This document shows, piece after piece, positions 1 through 10,205 of a stretch of DNA of 49,121 bases (within the stretch, counting starts at the first letter, position 1; each line of letters starts with the position of its first letter). The stretch covers positions 3,662-52,782 of the forward strand of contig JAJQEE010000079.1 of NCBI GenBank assembly GCA_021201865.1. The letters run 5' to 3'. The DNA comes from Tannerellaceae bacterium (GTDB lineage Bacteria > Bacteroidota > Bacteroidia > Bacteroidales > Tannerellaceae). A model generated the notes under the pieces. The model had not been told where the DNA came from and did no database searches. It saw only the letters and a program-made list of their open reading frames with translations. The position numbers and the translations under genes were made by a program.

Positions 1-153
1 TGGTCCGAATTATAACTTGAAATAATCCTAACTTAACTTGTTTATTTGTGTCCAAATAAACAATCAAACAAAAATAAGAAAAAATATCGACTTGGTTTGT
101 GGATGTTTGGTTTAAGGTTGTTTGTGGGTTTTGGTTGGATAGTTAGAATTTAG

Positions 154-225
154 TAGTCCCGCCGGGAATCGAACCCGGATCTACGGTTTAGGAAACCGCT
201 ATTCTATCCATTGAACTACGAGACC
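154..225 (-). tRNA. tRNA-Arg (anticodon CCU)
   Basis: On the minus strand the sequence folds as a cloverleaf. A 7-bp acceptor stem has a G1-U72 wobble, and the T arm CCGGG-TTCGATT-CCCGG is complete. The anticodon loop TTCCTAA reads CCU. The discriminator is A and no CCA is encoded, which is common in Bacteroidales. Confidence 0.93.
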
Positions 226-331
226 TCATTATTAATACCGGAAAGATCATAGTTTTTTTAGTTCGAAACTATAATCTGAGCGCAAAAGTATAATCTTTTA
301 CGGAGACAAACAAAAACCTGTCTGAATGTAC

Positions 332-1057
332 TTAATTGAAAAGGGTCTGCATTATGGAAACAGATTTCAATTCTCCTACTTCCGGTAAGTGTAAACGGTA
401 ATACTCAAGGATCCGGTGAATGATATCGACCCGTTCCTGCCGGGAAAAAGAATAGAGAGACATATTCTCGTAACTAATCCGGAATAAACGGGCAAAAACC
501 TGACTTTCTTCTCTATTTAAATAATGCCGGTGAGAAGGTAGGTGACGCTGAAAAATACCATTCTGCATATCAAAATAAGCACCCTCTTCATATCCTTCCG
601 TATTAGGAAAAACTCCTAAATAGCTCAATAATTGCAATAGAAAAACCAGATGAAAATTAGCAATCCCTTTTTCCGATATTTCCAACAGTTGTATGGAACG
701 ACACAAATAATCAAACAAACGAGGGTCCGGCTCCGTTTCCTTCACCACCCGTAATACCACTTCTGCCAGGAATAGAGCCACCACATTCTTCACCGGGTCT
801 GTAAATAACTCGTTAAAAGGGAAACAGAGCTTTGTTTCACGAATCCGGTGAAGATCTCTTTTATTTTTGTGTTCCACCTCCATATCCAGAATAGAAAGAG
901 GCATAAACAAAGCCTTAGAAACCGTACTTTTCTTTCCCCGGGACCGGGAAACTAAATAGGAAGCACGCCCAAAAGCTTCCGTATACATATAAATAATATA
1001 ATATCTATCATTATAGGGAATAGAATGTAATACGATTCCCCGTGTCTTATATAACAT
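332..1057 (-). CDS. recO: DNA repair protein RecO
   Basis: RecO helps RecR load RecA on gapped DNA in the RecFOR recombination pathway, in the cytoplasm. The protein starts MLYKTRGIVLHSIPYND, the usual RecO N-terminal OB-fold with the T-x-G-I-V motif, and continues with the helical C-terminal half to about 241 residues, normal for the family in Bacteroidales. The reading frame is open 36 codons further upstream to 1165. That extension is low-complexity and lies over the intergenic promoter region, so the ATG at 1057 was chosen. A TACTTTTG box (1083 down to 1076) lies just upstream. The gene is divergent from the DUF2721 gene. Recognition rests on overall family resemblance. Confidence 0.88.
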   Translation of the reverse strand: MLYKTRGIVLHSIPYNDRYYIIYMYTEAFGRASYLVSRSRGKKSTVSKALFMPLSILDMEVEHKNKRDLHRIRETKLCFPFNELFTDPVKNVVALFLAEVVLRVVKETEPDPRLFDYLCRSIQLLEISEKGIANFHLVFLLQLLSYLGVFPNTEGYEEGAYFDMQNGIFQRHLPSHRHYLNREESQVFARLFRISYENMSLYSFSRQERVDIIHRILEYYRLHLPEVGELKSVSIMQTLFN

Positions 1058-1075
1058 ATCAACAATCTTAAAAAA

Positions 1076-1083
1076 CAAAAGTA
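1076..1083 (-). promoter_or_regulatory. candidate -7 box for recO
   Basis: The minus strand reads TACTTTTG, a match to the Bacteroidetes -7 consensus TAnnTTTG, 18 bases before the chosen recO start. No clear -33 TTTG lies at the right spacing, so this is tentative. Confidence 0.35.
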
Positions 1084-1149
1084 CAAAATAAAAATGCAAC
1101 CTCCTTTTCCTCACAATAGTTATATAGATATCATCTATCATAAAATATG

Positions 1150-1157
1150 TAGATTTG
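1150..1157 (+). promoter_or_regulatory. candidate -7 box for the DUF2721 gene
   Basis: TAGATTTG matches TAnnTTTG and lies 28 bases before the ATG at 1186. No convincing -33 element is visible. Confidence 0.4.
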
Positions 1158-1185
1158 TGTTTCACATACTAAAGAAGAAAGAAAT

Positions 1186-1575
1186 ATGTTAGATCTTACA
1201 ACTCCATCCTTACTATTTTCCGCTATCTCTTTAATACTACTGGCTTACACCAACCGGTTTGTTTCTTATGCCGGTGTCGTCCGGGCATTAAAAGAGAGCC
1301 ACCGGAAAATGCCGGATCCCAGAAATCTAAAACAGATCAGTAATCTGAGAAAACGGCTTTACTTAATACGGTCTATGCAAATATTAGGTATTATGAGTCT
1401 ACTTCTTTGCGTTATTTCCATGTTTTTTATCTACATTGCATGGCAAACTCCTGCAGCGTGGATATTTGGGATTGCCCTCCTTTTGCTTGCAGCATCTTTG
1501 TGCGTATGTATCTGGGAAATAAACATTTCAGTAAAAGCCCTGGAAATTCATCTGGAGGATATAGGTTCTAAATAG
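1186..1575 (+). CDS. DUF2721 family inner-membrane protein
   Basis: This is a 129-residue protein of unknown function. It opens with TPSLLFSAISLILLAYTNRF, the signature start of DUF2721 proteins. A first hydrophobic segment spans about residues 8-28, a basic loop rich in Arg/Lys follows at about 36-60, and two more membrane segments lie at about 64-86 and 90-112. A short polar C-terminus ends the protein. It should sit in the inner membrane with the basic loop in the cytoplasm. It stands alone between divergent recO and the tRNA-Glu/rpsT unit. Family assignment is by sequence resemblance, and no activity can be proposed. Confidence 0.8.
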   Translation: MLDLTTPSLLFSAISLILLAYTNRFVSYAGVVRALKESHRKMPDPRNLKQISNLRKRLYLIRSMQILGIMSLLLCVISMFFIYIAWQTPAAWIFGIALLLLAASLCVCIWEINISVKALEIHLEDIGSK

Positions 1576-1617
1576 AAGTTAAACGGTAAAATTCTTTTAA
1601 ATTTTCTATTAAAATCT

Positions 1618-1648
1618 TTTGGTAATTTCCGAATATGATCTATCTTTG
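1618..1648 (+). promoter_or_regulatory. promoter of the tRNA-Glu/rpsT/tRNA-Glu unit
   Basis: TTTG at 1618-1621 and TATCTTTG at 1641-1648 are separated by 19 bases. This is a near-perfect Bacteroidetes housekeeping promoter (-33 TTTG, -7 TAnnTTTG). Transcription would begin around 1655 and read through the first tRNA-Glu. Confidence 0.8.
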
Positions 1649-1706
1649 CACTCGCATTCGGGAAATCATTTCCCAAAACGCTAAAAGTGAAGAACTTTGA
1701 CATGCT

Positions 1707-1778
1707 GGCCCATTCGTCTATCGGTTAGGACGCAAGATTTTCATTCTTGAAAGAGGGGTTCGATTCCCCTATGGGCTA
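1707..1778 (+). tRNA. tRNA-Glu (anticodon UUC), copy 1
   Basis: This is a 72-nt cloverleaf. Acceptor GGCCCAT pairs with ATGGGCT (G1-U72 wobble). The anticodon loop TTTTCAT reads UUC and the T arm is AGGGG-TTCGATT-CCCCT. The discriminator is A and there is no encoded CCA. It is identical over its length to the copy at 2135-2206. Confidence 0.96.
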
Positions 1779-1816
1779 CAATAAACAAGATTATAAATTA
1801 AGAGGATAGCTAAGAA

Positions 1817-2071
1817 ATGGCAAATCATCAATCATCTATCAAGAGAATCAGACAGACAAACGCAAGGCGTTTGCATAACAGATATTATGCAAAAACCGCC
1901 AGAAATGCGGTAAGAGTATTGCGTGCTACCCAGGATAAAGCAGAAGCGCAGGCTTTATATCCAAAAGTATGCTCTATGTTGGATAGACTTGCAAAGAAAA
2001 ACATTATTCACAAAAACAAAGCTGGCAACCTGAAATCCAAGTTAGCTAAGCATGTGAATGGACTGGGATAA
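1817..2071 (+). CDS. rpsT: 30S ribosomal protein S20
   Basis: S20 is a primary 16S rRNA-binding protein of the small ribosomal subunit. The 84-residue product begins [19 protein letters not shown], the standard S20 start. It is very basic, with the three-helix pattern and the conserved [23 protein letters not shown] region near the C-terminus. Length is normal for the family. The gene lies 38 bases after one tRNA-Glu and 63 bases before an identical one, so all three are probably transcribed from the promoter at 1618-1648. A terminator hairpin follows the stop codon. Confidence 0.97.
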   Translation: MANHQSSIKRIRQTNARRLHNRYYAKTARNAVRVLRATQDKAEAQALYPKVCSMLDRLAKKNIIHKNKAGNLKSKLAKHVNGLG

Positions 2072-2100
2072 GTAAAGAAGGTAATACTTTATTATAGTAG

Positions 2101-2125
2101 ACCGGACTGACAAGCCCGGTTTTTT
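2101..2125 (+). terminator. intrinsic terminator after rpsT
   Basis: ACCGG (2101-2105) pairs with CCGGT (2116-2120), and CT/AG can add two inner pairs. A run of T follows to 2125. It lies between rpsT and the second tRNA-Glu, so it may attenuate rather than fully separate the two. Confidence 0.7.
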
Positions 2126-2134
2126 ACCTCTAAT

Positions 2135-2206
2135 GGCCCATTCGTCTATCGGTTAGGACGCAAGATTTTCATTCTTGAAAGAGGGGTTCGATTCCCCTAT
2201 GGGCTA
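2135..2206 (+). tRNA. tRNA-Glu (anticodon UUC), copy 2
   Basis: All 72 nt match the copy at 1707-1778, with the same UUC anticodon and no encoded CCA. No separate promoter of the TAnnTTTG type is evident just before it, so it may depend on readthrough of the rpsT terminator and RNA processing. Confidence 0.96.
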
Positions 2207-2212
2207 CAAAAA

Positions 2213-2239
2213 GACTGGATTCAGAAGATCCGGTCTTTT
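2213..2239 (+). terminator. intrinsic terminator after the second tRNA-Glu
   Basis: GACTGGAT (2213-2220) pairs with ATCCGGTC (2227-2234, one G-U pair) around a short loop. TTTTGT follows. It ends the tRNA-Glu/rpsT/tRNA-Glu unit. Confidence 0.75.
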
Positions 2240-2383
2240 GTAATTTATTTCTATCTATTATATAAAAAGGTACTCCTATACCCTATTTTTATTCTTCCCC
2301 AAAGATCTTCCCGGTTAAAGAGAGATTTTCTAACAAACGCTCACTTTCACCCCTCTTTCTTTTTACTATTTTCACAATCCAGA

Positions 2384-4422
<2,039 letters not shown>

Positions 4423-4428
4423 GAAGAA

Positions 4429-6213
4429 ATGAATATACAAGTTCGTACTCCGAATTTAGAATCGCTTTTCAGGGAGGTTGACCACTACATTCCGGCAACG
4501 GAAGCAGAACGGCCTCCCCGGATCGGGATTTCTGCAAACCGGAAAGATGGACTTTCCTGTATTGCACAAACCTATGTACAGTCCGTATTAAAAGCCGGAG
4601 GAGCTCCGGTCATTATTCCAGTGATCACCGATATAAAATCCTTATCAGTGATCATTTCTTCTTTAGATGGTTTAATAATGAGTGGTGGCGGAGACATCAA
4701 TCCACTTTATTTACAGGAAGATCCCATCCCACAGTTACAGGATGTAGACACCTTCCGGGATGAATTCGATCTGATCCTGCTCCGGTTAGCCATGAACCAT
4801 CAAATCCCGGTTATGGGCATCTGCCGGGGACATCAGATCATGAATGTGGTTTTTGGAGGAAGTGTTTATCAGGATCTCTATGTACAACATGGACAAAAAA
4901 CCCTTAAGCATAGTCAAAATGCCTCCCGGGAAGAGGCATCCCATACCATCTCATTAACTTGTGAAAACTCCAGACTGTATAAGATCCTGGGGCAACAAAA
5001 GACAGTGCAGGTCAATTCTTTCCATCATCAGGCAATCCAAGAGCCGGCCCCGGAATTTATTTCCACAGCAGTAGCTTCAGATGGCATCCATGAAGGAATA
5101 GAACATCCCGAAAAAGAGGTGTTTGGCATCCAATGGCATCCGGAAGCCATGGCTGCTAACGGAAATGAAGAGATGCTCCATCTTTTTAAATACCATGTGC
5201 AGACAGCACAGATATTCAGTAGAGCCAAAGAAATTCACCGGGAGATCCTGACAGTGGACTCGCATACAGATACTCCCATGGTCTTTCCGGGAGAATTTAA
5301 CATCGGAAAGAAAGAAGGAGGAAAAGTAAATCTTCCTTTTATGGAGGAGGGACAGATAGATGCTTGTTTTATGGTAGCCTATATTCCACAAGGCAAACGG
5401 GATGAAAAATCACTAACAGCGGCCACAGAGATGGCAATGGAACGTCTTTCCCAGGTCAAAAGACAGGAGAAACTGAATCCGGAAAGAATGGGTATTGCCT
5501 ATACGCCGGAAGACTTGATCCGGCTCAAACAGGAAGGAAAAAAAGCGATTTTCTTAGGAATCGAAAACGGATATGCTATAGGGAAAGATCTCCGGAATGT
5601 AGCTCTTTTCAAACAAACAGGAGTTTCTTATATCACCCTGTGCCATAATGGGGATAACGATATTTGTGACTCTGCCAGAGGAAACCAGGAATGGGGCGGA
5701 TTAAGCCCATTCGGAAAAGAAGTGGTGAAGGAAATGAACCGTGTAGGAATGATGATCGACGTATCACATGCTGCCGAAACGACCTTTTATGATGTACTCA
5801 AAGAGAGTCAGGTTCCGGTTATCGCTTCCCATTCATCCGCACGAGCCCTTTGTGACCATCCCCGTAATCTAACGGACGAGCAGCTAAAAGCAATCGCAGA
5901 AAAAAACGGAGTGGTACAGGTTTGTATCTACAAAGGATTTATCAACCAGGAGGAAGAGAAAGCTTCCCTGAGTGATGTAGTACGCCACATCAACCATATC
6001 ATACAGGTGGCAGGTATTGACCATGTCGGAATAGGTTCGGATTTTGACGGAGACGGGGAGGTGACCGGATGTAGAGCAACAAATGAACTGATAAATATAA
6101 CTGTCCGTCTGATAGAAGAAGGATACAGTAAAGAAGAGATAAGAAAAATATGGGGAGGTAATCTGATGCGTGTCCTGACCCAGGTACAGGCAGCAGCCTC
6201 TAAAAACATATAA
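4429..6213 (+). CDS. fused class I glutamine amidotransferase-like (C26) and M19 renal-type dipeptidase
   Basis: This 594-residue protein joins two hydrolases. Residues 30-265 are a peptidase C26-type class I GATase-like domain (gamma-glutamyl-GABA hydrolase family). The nucleophile elbow GICRGHQ has Cys132, and GIQWHPEA supplies His237 and Glu239. Residues 270-590 are an M19 membrane-dipeptidase-type domain. It shows the zinc motif DSHTDTP (His279, Asp281), GIENG, MIDVSHA, VIASHSSAR and GIGSDFDGDG. No signal peptide is visible, so a cytoplasmic location is likely. M19 enzymes cleave dipeptides, including ones with D-residues, and C26 enzymes cleave gamma-glutamyl bonds. A joint role on gamma-glutamyl peptides such as glutathione or muropeptide fragments is inference. 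It lies 6 bases after gyrB and 5 bases before the next gene. Confidence 0.88.
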   Translation: MNIQVRTPNLESLFREVDHYIPATEAERPPRIGISANRKDGLSCIAQTYVQSVLKAGGAPVIIPVITDIKSLSVIISSLDGLIMSGGGDINPLYLQEDPIPQLQDVDTFRDEFDLILLRLAMNHQIPVMGICRGHQIMNVVFGGSVYQDLYVQHGQKTLKHSQNASREEASHTISLTCENSRLYKILGQQKTVQVNSFHHQAIQEPAPEFISTAVASDGIHEGIEHPEKEVFGIQWHPEAMAANGNEEMLHLFKYHVQTAQIFSRAKEIHREILTVDSHTDTPMVFPGEFNIGKKEGGKVNLPFMEEGQIDACFMVAYIPQGKRDEKSLTAATEMAMERLSQVKRQEKLNPERMGIAYTPEDLIRLKQEGKKAIFLGIENGYAIGKDLRNVALFKQTGVSYITLCHNGDNDICDSARGNQEWGGLSPFGKEVVKEMNRVGMMIDVSHAAETTFYDVLKESQVPVIASHSSARALCDHPRNLTDEQLKAIAEKNGVVQVCIYKGFINQEEEKASLSDVVRHINHIIQVAGIDHVGIGSDFDGDGEVTGCRATNELINITVRLIEEGYSKEEIRKIWGGNLMRVLTQVQAAASKNI

Positions 6214-6218
6214 TTGAC

Positions 6219-7214
6219 ATGAAAATGACAAAAGCATTTATGATCCTGTTCACTTGTGCGTTTATTTCCTGTGGAAATAAAGAAGCTGGTCAAACAGTCT
6301 CCACCGCGGAAGCACAACAAACAAAAACCACCTCCTCTACTCCGGATTTTCAGGCAGACAGTGCCTATTTCTATGTAGAAAAGCAGGTTAGTTTTGGTCC
6401 CCGGGTACCAAACTCAGCGGCCCATAAAGCCTGTGCAAACTATCTTGCCGGTGAACTGAAACGGTTCGGGGCTAAATTATATGAACAGGAGATGATACTG
6501 ACAGCCTATGATGGGACCCGCCTGGAAGCCCGTAATATTATAGGGGCCTACAATCCGGAAAATCGCAAACGGATACTCTTATTTGCACATTGGGACAGTC
6601 GTCCCTTCGCAGATCATGATCCGGACCCACAAAATCACAGAACACCGATTGACGGCGCGGATGACGGAGGGAGTGGTGTAGGGGTACTTCTTGAAGTGGC
6701 CCGCCAGATACAACTGAAAGATCCGGGAATTGGAGTAGATATTATCTTCTTCGATGCGGAAGACTATGGAGTCCCGGAGTTTGAAACCCGTTATGTCCCG
6801 AACAGCTGGTGCTTAGGATCGCAATTCTGGGGTAAGAACCCGCACATTCCTAACTATAAAGCAGACTTTGGTATACTATTGGATATGGTAGGAGCAAAAA
6901 ATGCAACTTTCTACAAAGAACTGACCTCGGTAAAATATGCAGCACCTATCGTAGAGAAGGTGTGGAGTACAGCACGTAACCTGGGATATGGAAAATATTT
7001 TATCAATGCGGAAGGCGGAGCCATTACCGATGATCATGAATTTGTGATCAAAGGGCGGAATATTCCTTGTATTGATATTATTAACTATGATCCGGAAAAC
7101 CGGACAAGATTTGGTCACTATTGGCACACACAAAATGATACAATGGAAAATATCGATCCGGCGACTTTGAAAGCTGTAGGACAAACCGTATTAGAAGTAA
7201 TTTATAACTATTAA
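6219..7214 (+). CDS. M28-family glutaminyl-peptide cyclotransferase (type II QC), lipoprotein
   Basis: This enzyme family converts N-terminal glutamine of exported proteins to pyroglutamate. The 331-residue product has a lipoprotein signal ending FISC (Cys18), so it is probably anchored on the periplasmic side. The M28 zinc site is visible as HWDSR (His124, Asp126), GADDGGSG (Asp148), FDAED (Glu181) and YWHTQND (His303). SWCLGSQFWGKNP and the overall length match the glutaminyl cyclases of Porphyromonas and Tannerella better than aminopeptidases of the same fold. It starts 5 bases after the C26/M19 gene and is followed by sufE. An M28 aminopeptidase is the alternative. Several secreted proteins of this window have Gln as their predicted first mature residue. 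Confidence 0.85.
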   Translation: MKMTKAFMILFTCAFISCGNKEAGQTVSTAEAQQTKTTSSTPDFQADSAYFYVEKQVSFGPRVPNSAAHKACANYLAGELKRFGAKLYEQEMILTAYDGTRLEARNIIGAYNPENRKRILLFAHWDSRPFADHDPDPQNHRTPIDGADDGGSGVGVLLEVARQIQLKDPGIGVDIIFFDAEDYGVPEFETRYVPNSWCLGSQFWGKNPHIPNYKADFGILLDMVGAKNATFYKELTSVKYAAPIVEKVWSTARNLGYGKYFINAEGGAITDDHEFVIKGRNIPCIDIINYDPENRTRFGHYWHTQNDTMENIDPATLKAVGQTVLEVIYNY

Positions 7215-7225
7215 GCGTATACACC

Positions 7226-7654
7226 ATGACAATAAACGAATTACAGAATAACATTATAGAAGAATTCTCAGTCTTCGATGATTGGATGGACAAATATGCA
7301 TTACTGATCGATTTAGGTAATTCATTAGAGCCATTAGATGAAAAGTATAAAACAGAAAGCAATCTGATCGAAGGATGCCAGAGCCGTGTATGGCTACATG
7401 CCGACTACAAAGACGGGAAGATCTTTTTCCAGGGAGAAAGTGACGCCGTGATCGTAAAAGGAATTGTCTCTCTGCTCATTCAGGTTCTCTCCGGTCACAC
7501 ACCGCAGGAGATATTAGATGCAGATCTATACTTTATCGATCAGATCGGTTTGAAAGAACACCTTTCCCCGACCCGCTCCAATGGACTGGTCTCCATGGTC
7601 AAACAGATGCAGATGTATGCGTTGGCTTTTAGAACCAAAGAAGAAAATAAATAA
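7226..7654 (+). CDS. sufE: SufE cysteine desulfuration protein
   Basis: SufE accepts the persulfide sulfur from the cysteine desulfurase SufS and passes it to the SufBCD scaffold in iron-sulfur cluster assembly. The 142-residue product has the acceptor cysteine in IEGCQSRVW (Cys51) and the C-terminal SPTRSNGLVSMVKQM motif typical of the family. Length is normal. The gene ends a plus-strand run from gyrB, and a strong hairpin follows. Its partner sufS lies 0.7 kb away on the opposite strand, while sufBCD are 30 kb away. Confidence 0.94.
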   Translation: MTINELQNNIIEEFSVFDDWMDKYALLIDLGNSLEPLDEKYKTESNLIEGCQSRVWLHADYKDGKIFFQGESDAVIVKGIVSLLIQVLSGHTPQEILDADLYFIDQIGLKEHLSPTRSNGLVSMVKQMQMYALAFRTKEENK

Positions 7655-7659
7655 TACCG

Positions 7660-7690
7660 AATCCCGGGTCAGATGATCCGGGATTTTTTC
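7660..7690 (+). terminator. terminator between sufE and rnhB
   Basis: AATCCCGG (7660-7667) pairs with CCGGGATT, followed by TTTTTTC. It terminates the gyrB-sufE run. The A-rich left flank could let it serve convergent rnhB less efficiently. Confidence 0.85.
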
Positions 7691-7697
7691 TTTCCTT

Positions 7698-8303
7698 TCA
7701 GGAAGGAAAATCCAATGTTAGTTGTTCCGGCAGAAGGGTAAAGGTTTTCCGGTGGAACTCAGTGATCCCTATCCGGCGAATGGCTTCCCGATGGGCTTTT
7801 GTAGGGTATCCTTTATTTTTACACCAATCATATTCCGGATGTAATAATGCCAGTTCATCCATATAATCATCCCGGTAGGTCTTTGCCAGAATAGAAGCAG
7901 CCGCAATACTCAGGAACTTACTATCCCCTTTTATCACAGTGGTATGAGAAATTCCGGCATACGGATTAAAACGATTTCCATCAATCAGCAGGTGTTCCGG
8001 CTGTACAGAAAGTTGTTCGATGGCCCGGTGCATCGCCAGAAAAGAGGCATTCAGGATATTGATCTGATCAATCTCTTCCGGCGTAACGATCCCTACTGCC
8101 CAAGCAATTGCCTCCTGCTCTATTATAGGGCGCAATTGATATCTTTTCTTTTCACTCAACTGTTTACTGTCTGTCAGTTCTTCATTACAAAAATCTTCCG
8201 GCAGGATCACTGCCGCAGCAAAGACGGAGCCTGCCAGACATCCTCTTCCAGCTTCGTCGCAACCAGCTTCCAGACGATGAGATTCAAGATAGGGTAATAA
8301 CAT
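7698..8303 (-). CDS. rnhB: ribonuclease HII
   Basis: RNase HII cuts the RNA strand of RNA-DNA hybrids and removes misincorporated ribonucleotides. The product has the active-site motif GCDEAGRG (Asp16, Glu17), [19 protein letters not shown] and [23 protein letters not shown], covering the catalytic acidic residues. The start used is ATG 8303 ([14 protein letters not shown], 201 residues), the typical start of Bacteroidales homologues. An upstream ATG at 8363 would overlap sufS by 35 bases. The gene follows sufS by 25 bases and is probably co-transcribed with it. Confidence 0.93.
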   Translation of the reverse strand: MLLPYLESHRLEAGCDEAGRGCLAGSVFAAAVILPEDFCNEELTDSKQLSEKKRYQLRPIIEQEAIAWAVGIVTPEEIDQINILNASFLAMHRAIEQLSVQPEHLLIDGNRFNPYAGISHTTVIKGDSKFLSIAAASILAKTYRDDYMDELALLHPEYDWCKNKGYPTKAHREAIRRIGITEFHRKTFTLLPEQLTLDFPS

Positions 8304-8328
8304 AGGAGTCAGAATTCTGTTAACCGGA

Positions 8329-9543
8329 TCAAAACATTTTAACCACTCTGTCCAATCCTTCAATGAAATGGTCTATTTCCTCTTTCGTATTATAAAAAGA
8401 GAAAGAGGCACGGACCGTTCCTTCTATACCTAATTCCTTCATCAAAGGTTGCGCACAATGGTGGCCGGTACGGACTGCAATCCCTAACCGGTCTAATAAC
8501 ATCCCCATATCATAATGGTGAATATCTCCTATTAAAAAAGAAAGGACCGCCCCTTTCTGTGGTGCTTGCCCAAAGATACGCACCCCATCAAAAGTGGAGA
8601 TCCGCTCCGTGGCATAAGTCAAGAGCTCATGTTCATAGGCAGCGATCTGGTCCAAACCCAGTCTTTCCACATACTGAATAGCCTCTGCAAAAGCAGTGCT
8701 GCCAATATAATCCGGTGTACCGGCCTCAAACTTAAAAGGCAACTCGTTGAAGGTTGTTTTCTCAAAAGAAACTGTAGCGATCATCTCCCCACCTCCCTGA
8801 TATGGAGGCAAGCGGTCCAGCCACTCCTCTTTCCCATAGAGGACACCTATACCGGTAGGACCATAGATCTTATGAGCTGAAAACACATAAAATTCCACAT
8901 CCAACTCCTGAACATCCACCTGCATATGGGGTACTGCCTGTGCACCATCTAATAGAACCGGTACATCATGCGCATGGGCCATATCAATCAGTTCTCTTAC
9001 CGGATTCACTGTTCCCAATACATTCGACATGTGCGTAACAGACACCAACCGGGTCTTTTCGGAAAAGAGGTTGCGATAGCTTTCCAGACATAACTCCCCC
9101 GTCTCCGTTACCGGGATCACTTTAATCGTAACACCTTTACGGGCTGCCTGTATCTGCCAGGGAACAATATTGGAATGATGTTCCATTTCAGAAATAATGA
9201 TCTCATCTCCTTCACAAAGACATTCATCCGTAAAGCTCGAAGCCACTAAGTTAATCGCCTCCGTAGTCCCACGGGTAAAAATAATTTCATTTGAAGACCG
9301 GGCATGGATGAACCGTTGCACTATCTTCCGGGCCTCTTCGTGGGCTTCTGTAGCCGCCTGGCTCAGAAAATGCACACCGCGGTGAATATTGGCATTTACG
9401 TTGTAATACCCATTTTCTATCCTTTCCACCACACTACGTGGCTTTTGGGTCGTTGCCGCATTATCAAAATAGATCAGCGGTTTACCATGAACCTGGTTTT
9501 GCAGAATCGGGAAATCCTCCCGGATGGATTGTATATCTAACAT
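8329..9543 (-). CDS. sufS: SufS cysteine desulfurase
   Basis: SufS is a PLP enzyme that takes sulfur from L-cysteine as a persulfide and gives it to SufE. The product (404 residues from ATG 9543) shows [10 protein letters not shown] at the N-terminus, the PLP lysine in [11 protein letters not shown] (Lys225), and the catalytic cysteine in [11 protein letters not shown] (Cys363). These are all group II desulfurase (SufS/CsdA) features. The frame is open to 9573, but that ATG lies at the promoter. The ATG at 9543, giving [14 protein letters not shown], fits the family. A TATCTTTG promoter lies 28 bases upstream. Confidence 0.95.
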   Translation of the reverse strand: MLDIQSIREDFPILQNQVHGKPLIYFDNAATTQKPRSVVERIENGYYNVNANIHRGVHFLSQAATEAHEEARKIVQRFIHARSSNEIIFTRGTTEAINLVASSFTDECLCEGDEIIISEMEHHSNIVPWQIQAARKGVTIKVIPVTETGELCLESYRNLFSEKTRLVSVTHMSNVLGTVNPVRELIDMAHAHDVPVLLDGAQAVPHMQVDVQELDVEFYVFSAHKIYGPTGIGVLYGKEEWLDRLPPYQGGGEMIATVSFEKTTFNELPFKFEAGTPDYIGSTAFAEAIQYVERLGLDQIAAYEHELLTYATERISTFDGVRIFGQAPQKGAVLSFLIGDIHHYDMGMLLDRLGIAVRTGHHCAQPLMKELGIEGTVRASFSFYNTKEEIDHFIEGLDRVVKMF

Positions 9544-9570
9544 TGTTATGATCATTATGGAATTAAAACT

Positions 9571-9601
9571 CAAAGATACCTCATTTCTGTTTACCGGACA
9601 A
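9571..9601 (-). promoter_or_regulatory. sufS promoter
   Basis: On the minus strand TATCTTTG (9578 down to 9571) matches TAnnTTTG exactly. A TTG lies 20 bases further upstream (9601-9599). The position confirms ATG 9543 as the sufS start. Confidence 0.65.
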
Positions 9602-10028
9602 CTACCCCAATATAGAGGCCCGGCGAGTTCCTCTCTATAGTACCTTTCCAGGAAAGACTTTTCTTATTTAAACTTATTTTCACTTTTTGAATCCCGGAAA
9701 CGGAAAAAACAGGGTCCGTATGAACACACTTTTTATATAAATGAAAGAGAAATAATCATCTTCACCGGGAAGCTAACTTCAAGTATTACAAAATAATAAA
9801 GATAATTAAAGGGGCATTGCCACCTCATTTATTATCAGTATTTTTGTATAAAGCAAAATCGACAACGTGTAAATAACAAACTCGATTTAATAACAAACAT
9901 ACAAAAAGTAGCGTTAAGCTATTATTCTTGATACCGGAAAACTGGCACTTTTCTACTACGTATCCTCAGGAATATTTAGAATAACTGATACGCTTTCTGT
10001 TTTATATATGGATAATTGTTTTACTTTG
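9602..10028 (+). other. AT-rich noncoding stretch before the structured RNA
   Basis: I see no convincing gene here. Two plus-strand promoter-like words are present. One is TATTTTTG at 9839-9846, an exact TAnnTTTG match. The other is TACTTTG at 10022-10028, one base short of the consensus, just before the structured RNA at 10029-10149. Either could start that RNA. Confidence 0.4.
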
Positions 10029-10149
10029 CAGCACAAAGCAGGACAAAGATCCATATTTAAAATACAAAGCGTGGGGTTTAAATTATCCAGGATACAGGTA
10101 TGCCAGTGCCTCCGGTAAGGATAAAGTAAACGTCCCACGCTTCTTTTTT
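10029..10149 (+). ncRNA. structured small RNA or leader ending in an intrinsic terminator
   Basis: A long imperfect hairpin spans 10069-10140. GCGTGGG (10069-10075) pairs with CCCACGC (10134-10140), GTTTA (10076-10080) with TAAAC (10127-10131), and TTATCC (10083-10088) with GGATAA (10119-10124). Small internal loops separate the stems, and further pairing TAC/GTA and AGG/CCT is possible near the tip. TTCTTTTTT follows, so transcription should stop here. The 5' end is a guess from the TACTTTG word at 10022-10028. It ends 56 bases before the next gene, so it is either a free small RNA or an attenuator leader of that gene. It matches no RNA family I can name. Confidence 0.6.
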
Positions 10150-10205
10150 ACAATTAGATTACAACCCTGTTTGTTTGGGACGGCAGACGCAAATTAAGAT
10201 TAATT

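Noticed and set aside
9956-10138. Minus-strand 60-codon frame over the structured RNA
   Set aside because: It has no family features and overlaps the RNA hairpin. The hairpin pairing explains the sequence.
10029-10149. SRP RNA or 6S RNA identity for the structured RNA
   Set aside because: It lacks the SRP GGAA-type loop with the AGCA bulge and lacks the large central bubble of 6S RNA, so it was left unnamed.
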